Assembly: GCA_965212145.1 (NCBI GenBank)
Contig: CBDBUY010000004.1
Location: forward strand, 124,001 to 188,000
Direction: 5' to 3'
DNA: 64,000 nucleotides
Origin: JAAEPI01 sp965212145
Lineage (GTDB): Bacteria; Bacteroidota; Bacteroidia; Cytophagales; Cyclobacteriaceae
A model generated the notes under the pieces. The model was not told the origin of the DNA and made no database searches. It saw only the letters and a program-made list of their open reading frames with translations. Both the position numbers and the translations under genes were made by a program. This document shows positions 63,999 through 64,000 of this stretch, piece after piece. Each line of letters begins with the position of its first letter. The first letter of the stretch is position 1.

Positions 63999-64000
63999 GT

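Overview
The window looks like nuclear DNA of a dinoflagellate, most likely a Symbiodiniaceae-type alga. This is inferred from protein-coding exons chopped by short introns, some of which fit only GC-AG or GA-AG borders; TTTAGGG-type telomere-like arrays; intron-rich, widely spaced genes that all lie on one strand; and proteins with many near-identical VVTWG repeats. Every host gene I can support is on the minus strand. The only convincing plus-strand coding sequence is a LINE retrotransposon. Intron borders were read by eye, so exon limits are approximate.

Reading along the minus strand from 64 kb to 1: a tyrosinase-type copper protein (about 64.0-62.1 kb, possibly extending past the window edge); an AT-rich inverted repeat with a GC-rich core (62.1-61.0 kb); weak coding traces; a VTT/TVP38-type membrane protein (58.2-56.8 kb); and a small putative secreted protein (56.3-55.8 kb).

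The centre, about 52.4 to 17.0 kb, is one very large gene for midasin (MDN1/Rea1), the six-AAA-module ATPase that removes assembly factors from pre-60S ribosomes. Exon-sized pieces of AAA1, AAA2, AAA3, AAA4, AAA5 and AAA6 occur in the correct order on one strand. AAA3 and AAA4 share one unbroken 2.25-kb exon, while the other modules are cut into many pieces. No acidic tail or MIDAS domain was found.

Other genes sit inside the midasin introns, mostly in the same orientation: an intronless TPR protein (46.4-45.7 kb), a probable signal-peptide protein (35.9-35.2 kb), an intronless ubiquitin-like plus VVTWG-repeat protein (23.3-21.7 kb) and a complete Deg9-type nucleolar-class serine protease (20.7-18.9 kb). 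A 7.1-kb LINE (27,409-34,510, plus strand) with a perfect 12-bp target-site duplication is inserted in the intron that splits AAA5. Its domain order, RNase H then endonuclease then reverse transcriptase then zinc finger, is unusual, and it is broken by frameshifts.

Downstream of midasin come a trypsin-CUB secreted protease (16.75-14.8 kb), an eight-exon alpha/beta hydrolase (9.7-7.9 kb) and an unresolved set of coding-like exons (7.3-4.1 kb). Between 14 and 10 kb there are few genes, with a divergent pair of degenerate telomere arrays at 10.0-10.4 kb. Two small MITE-like inverted-repeat families recur across the window. No rRNA, tRNA or CRISPR was recognised.
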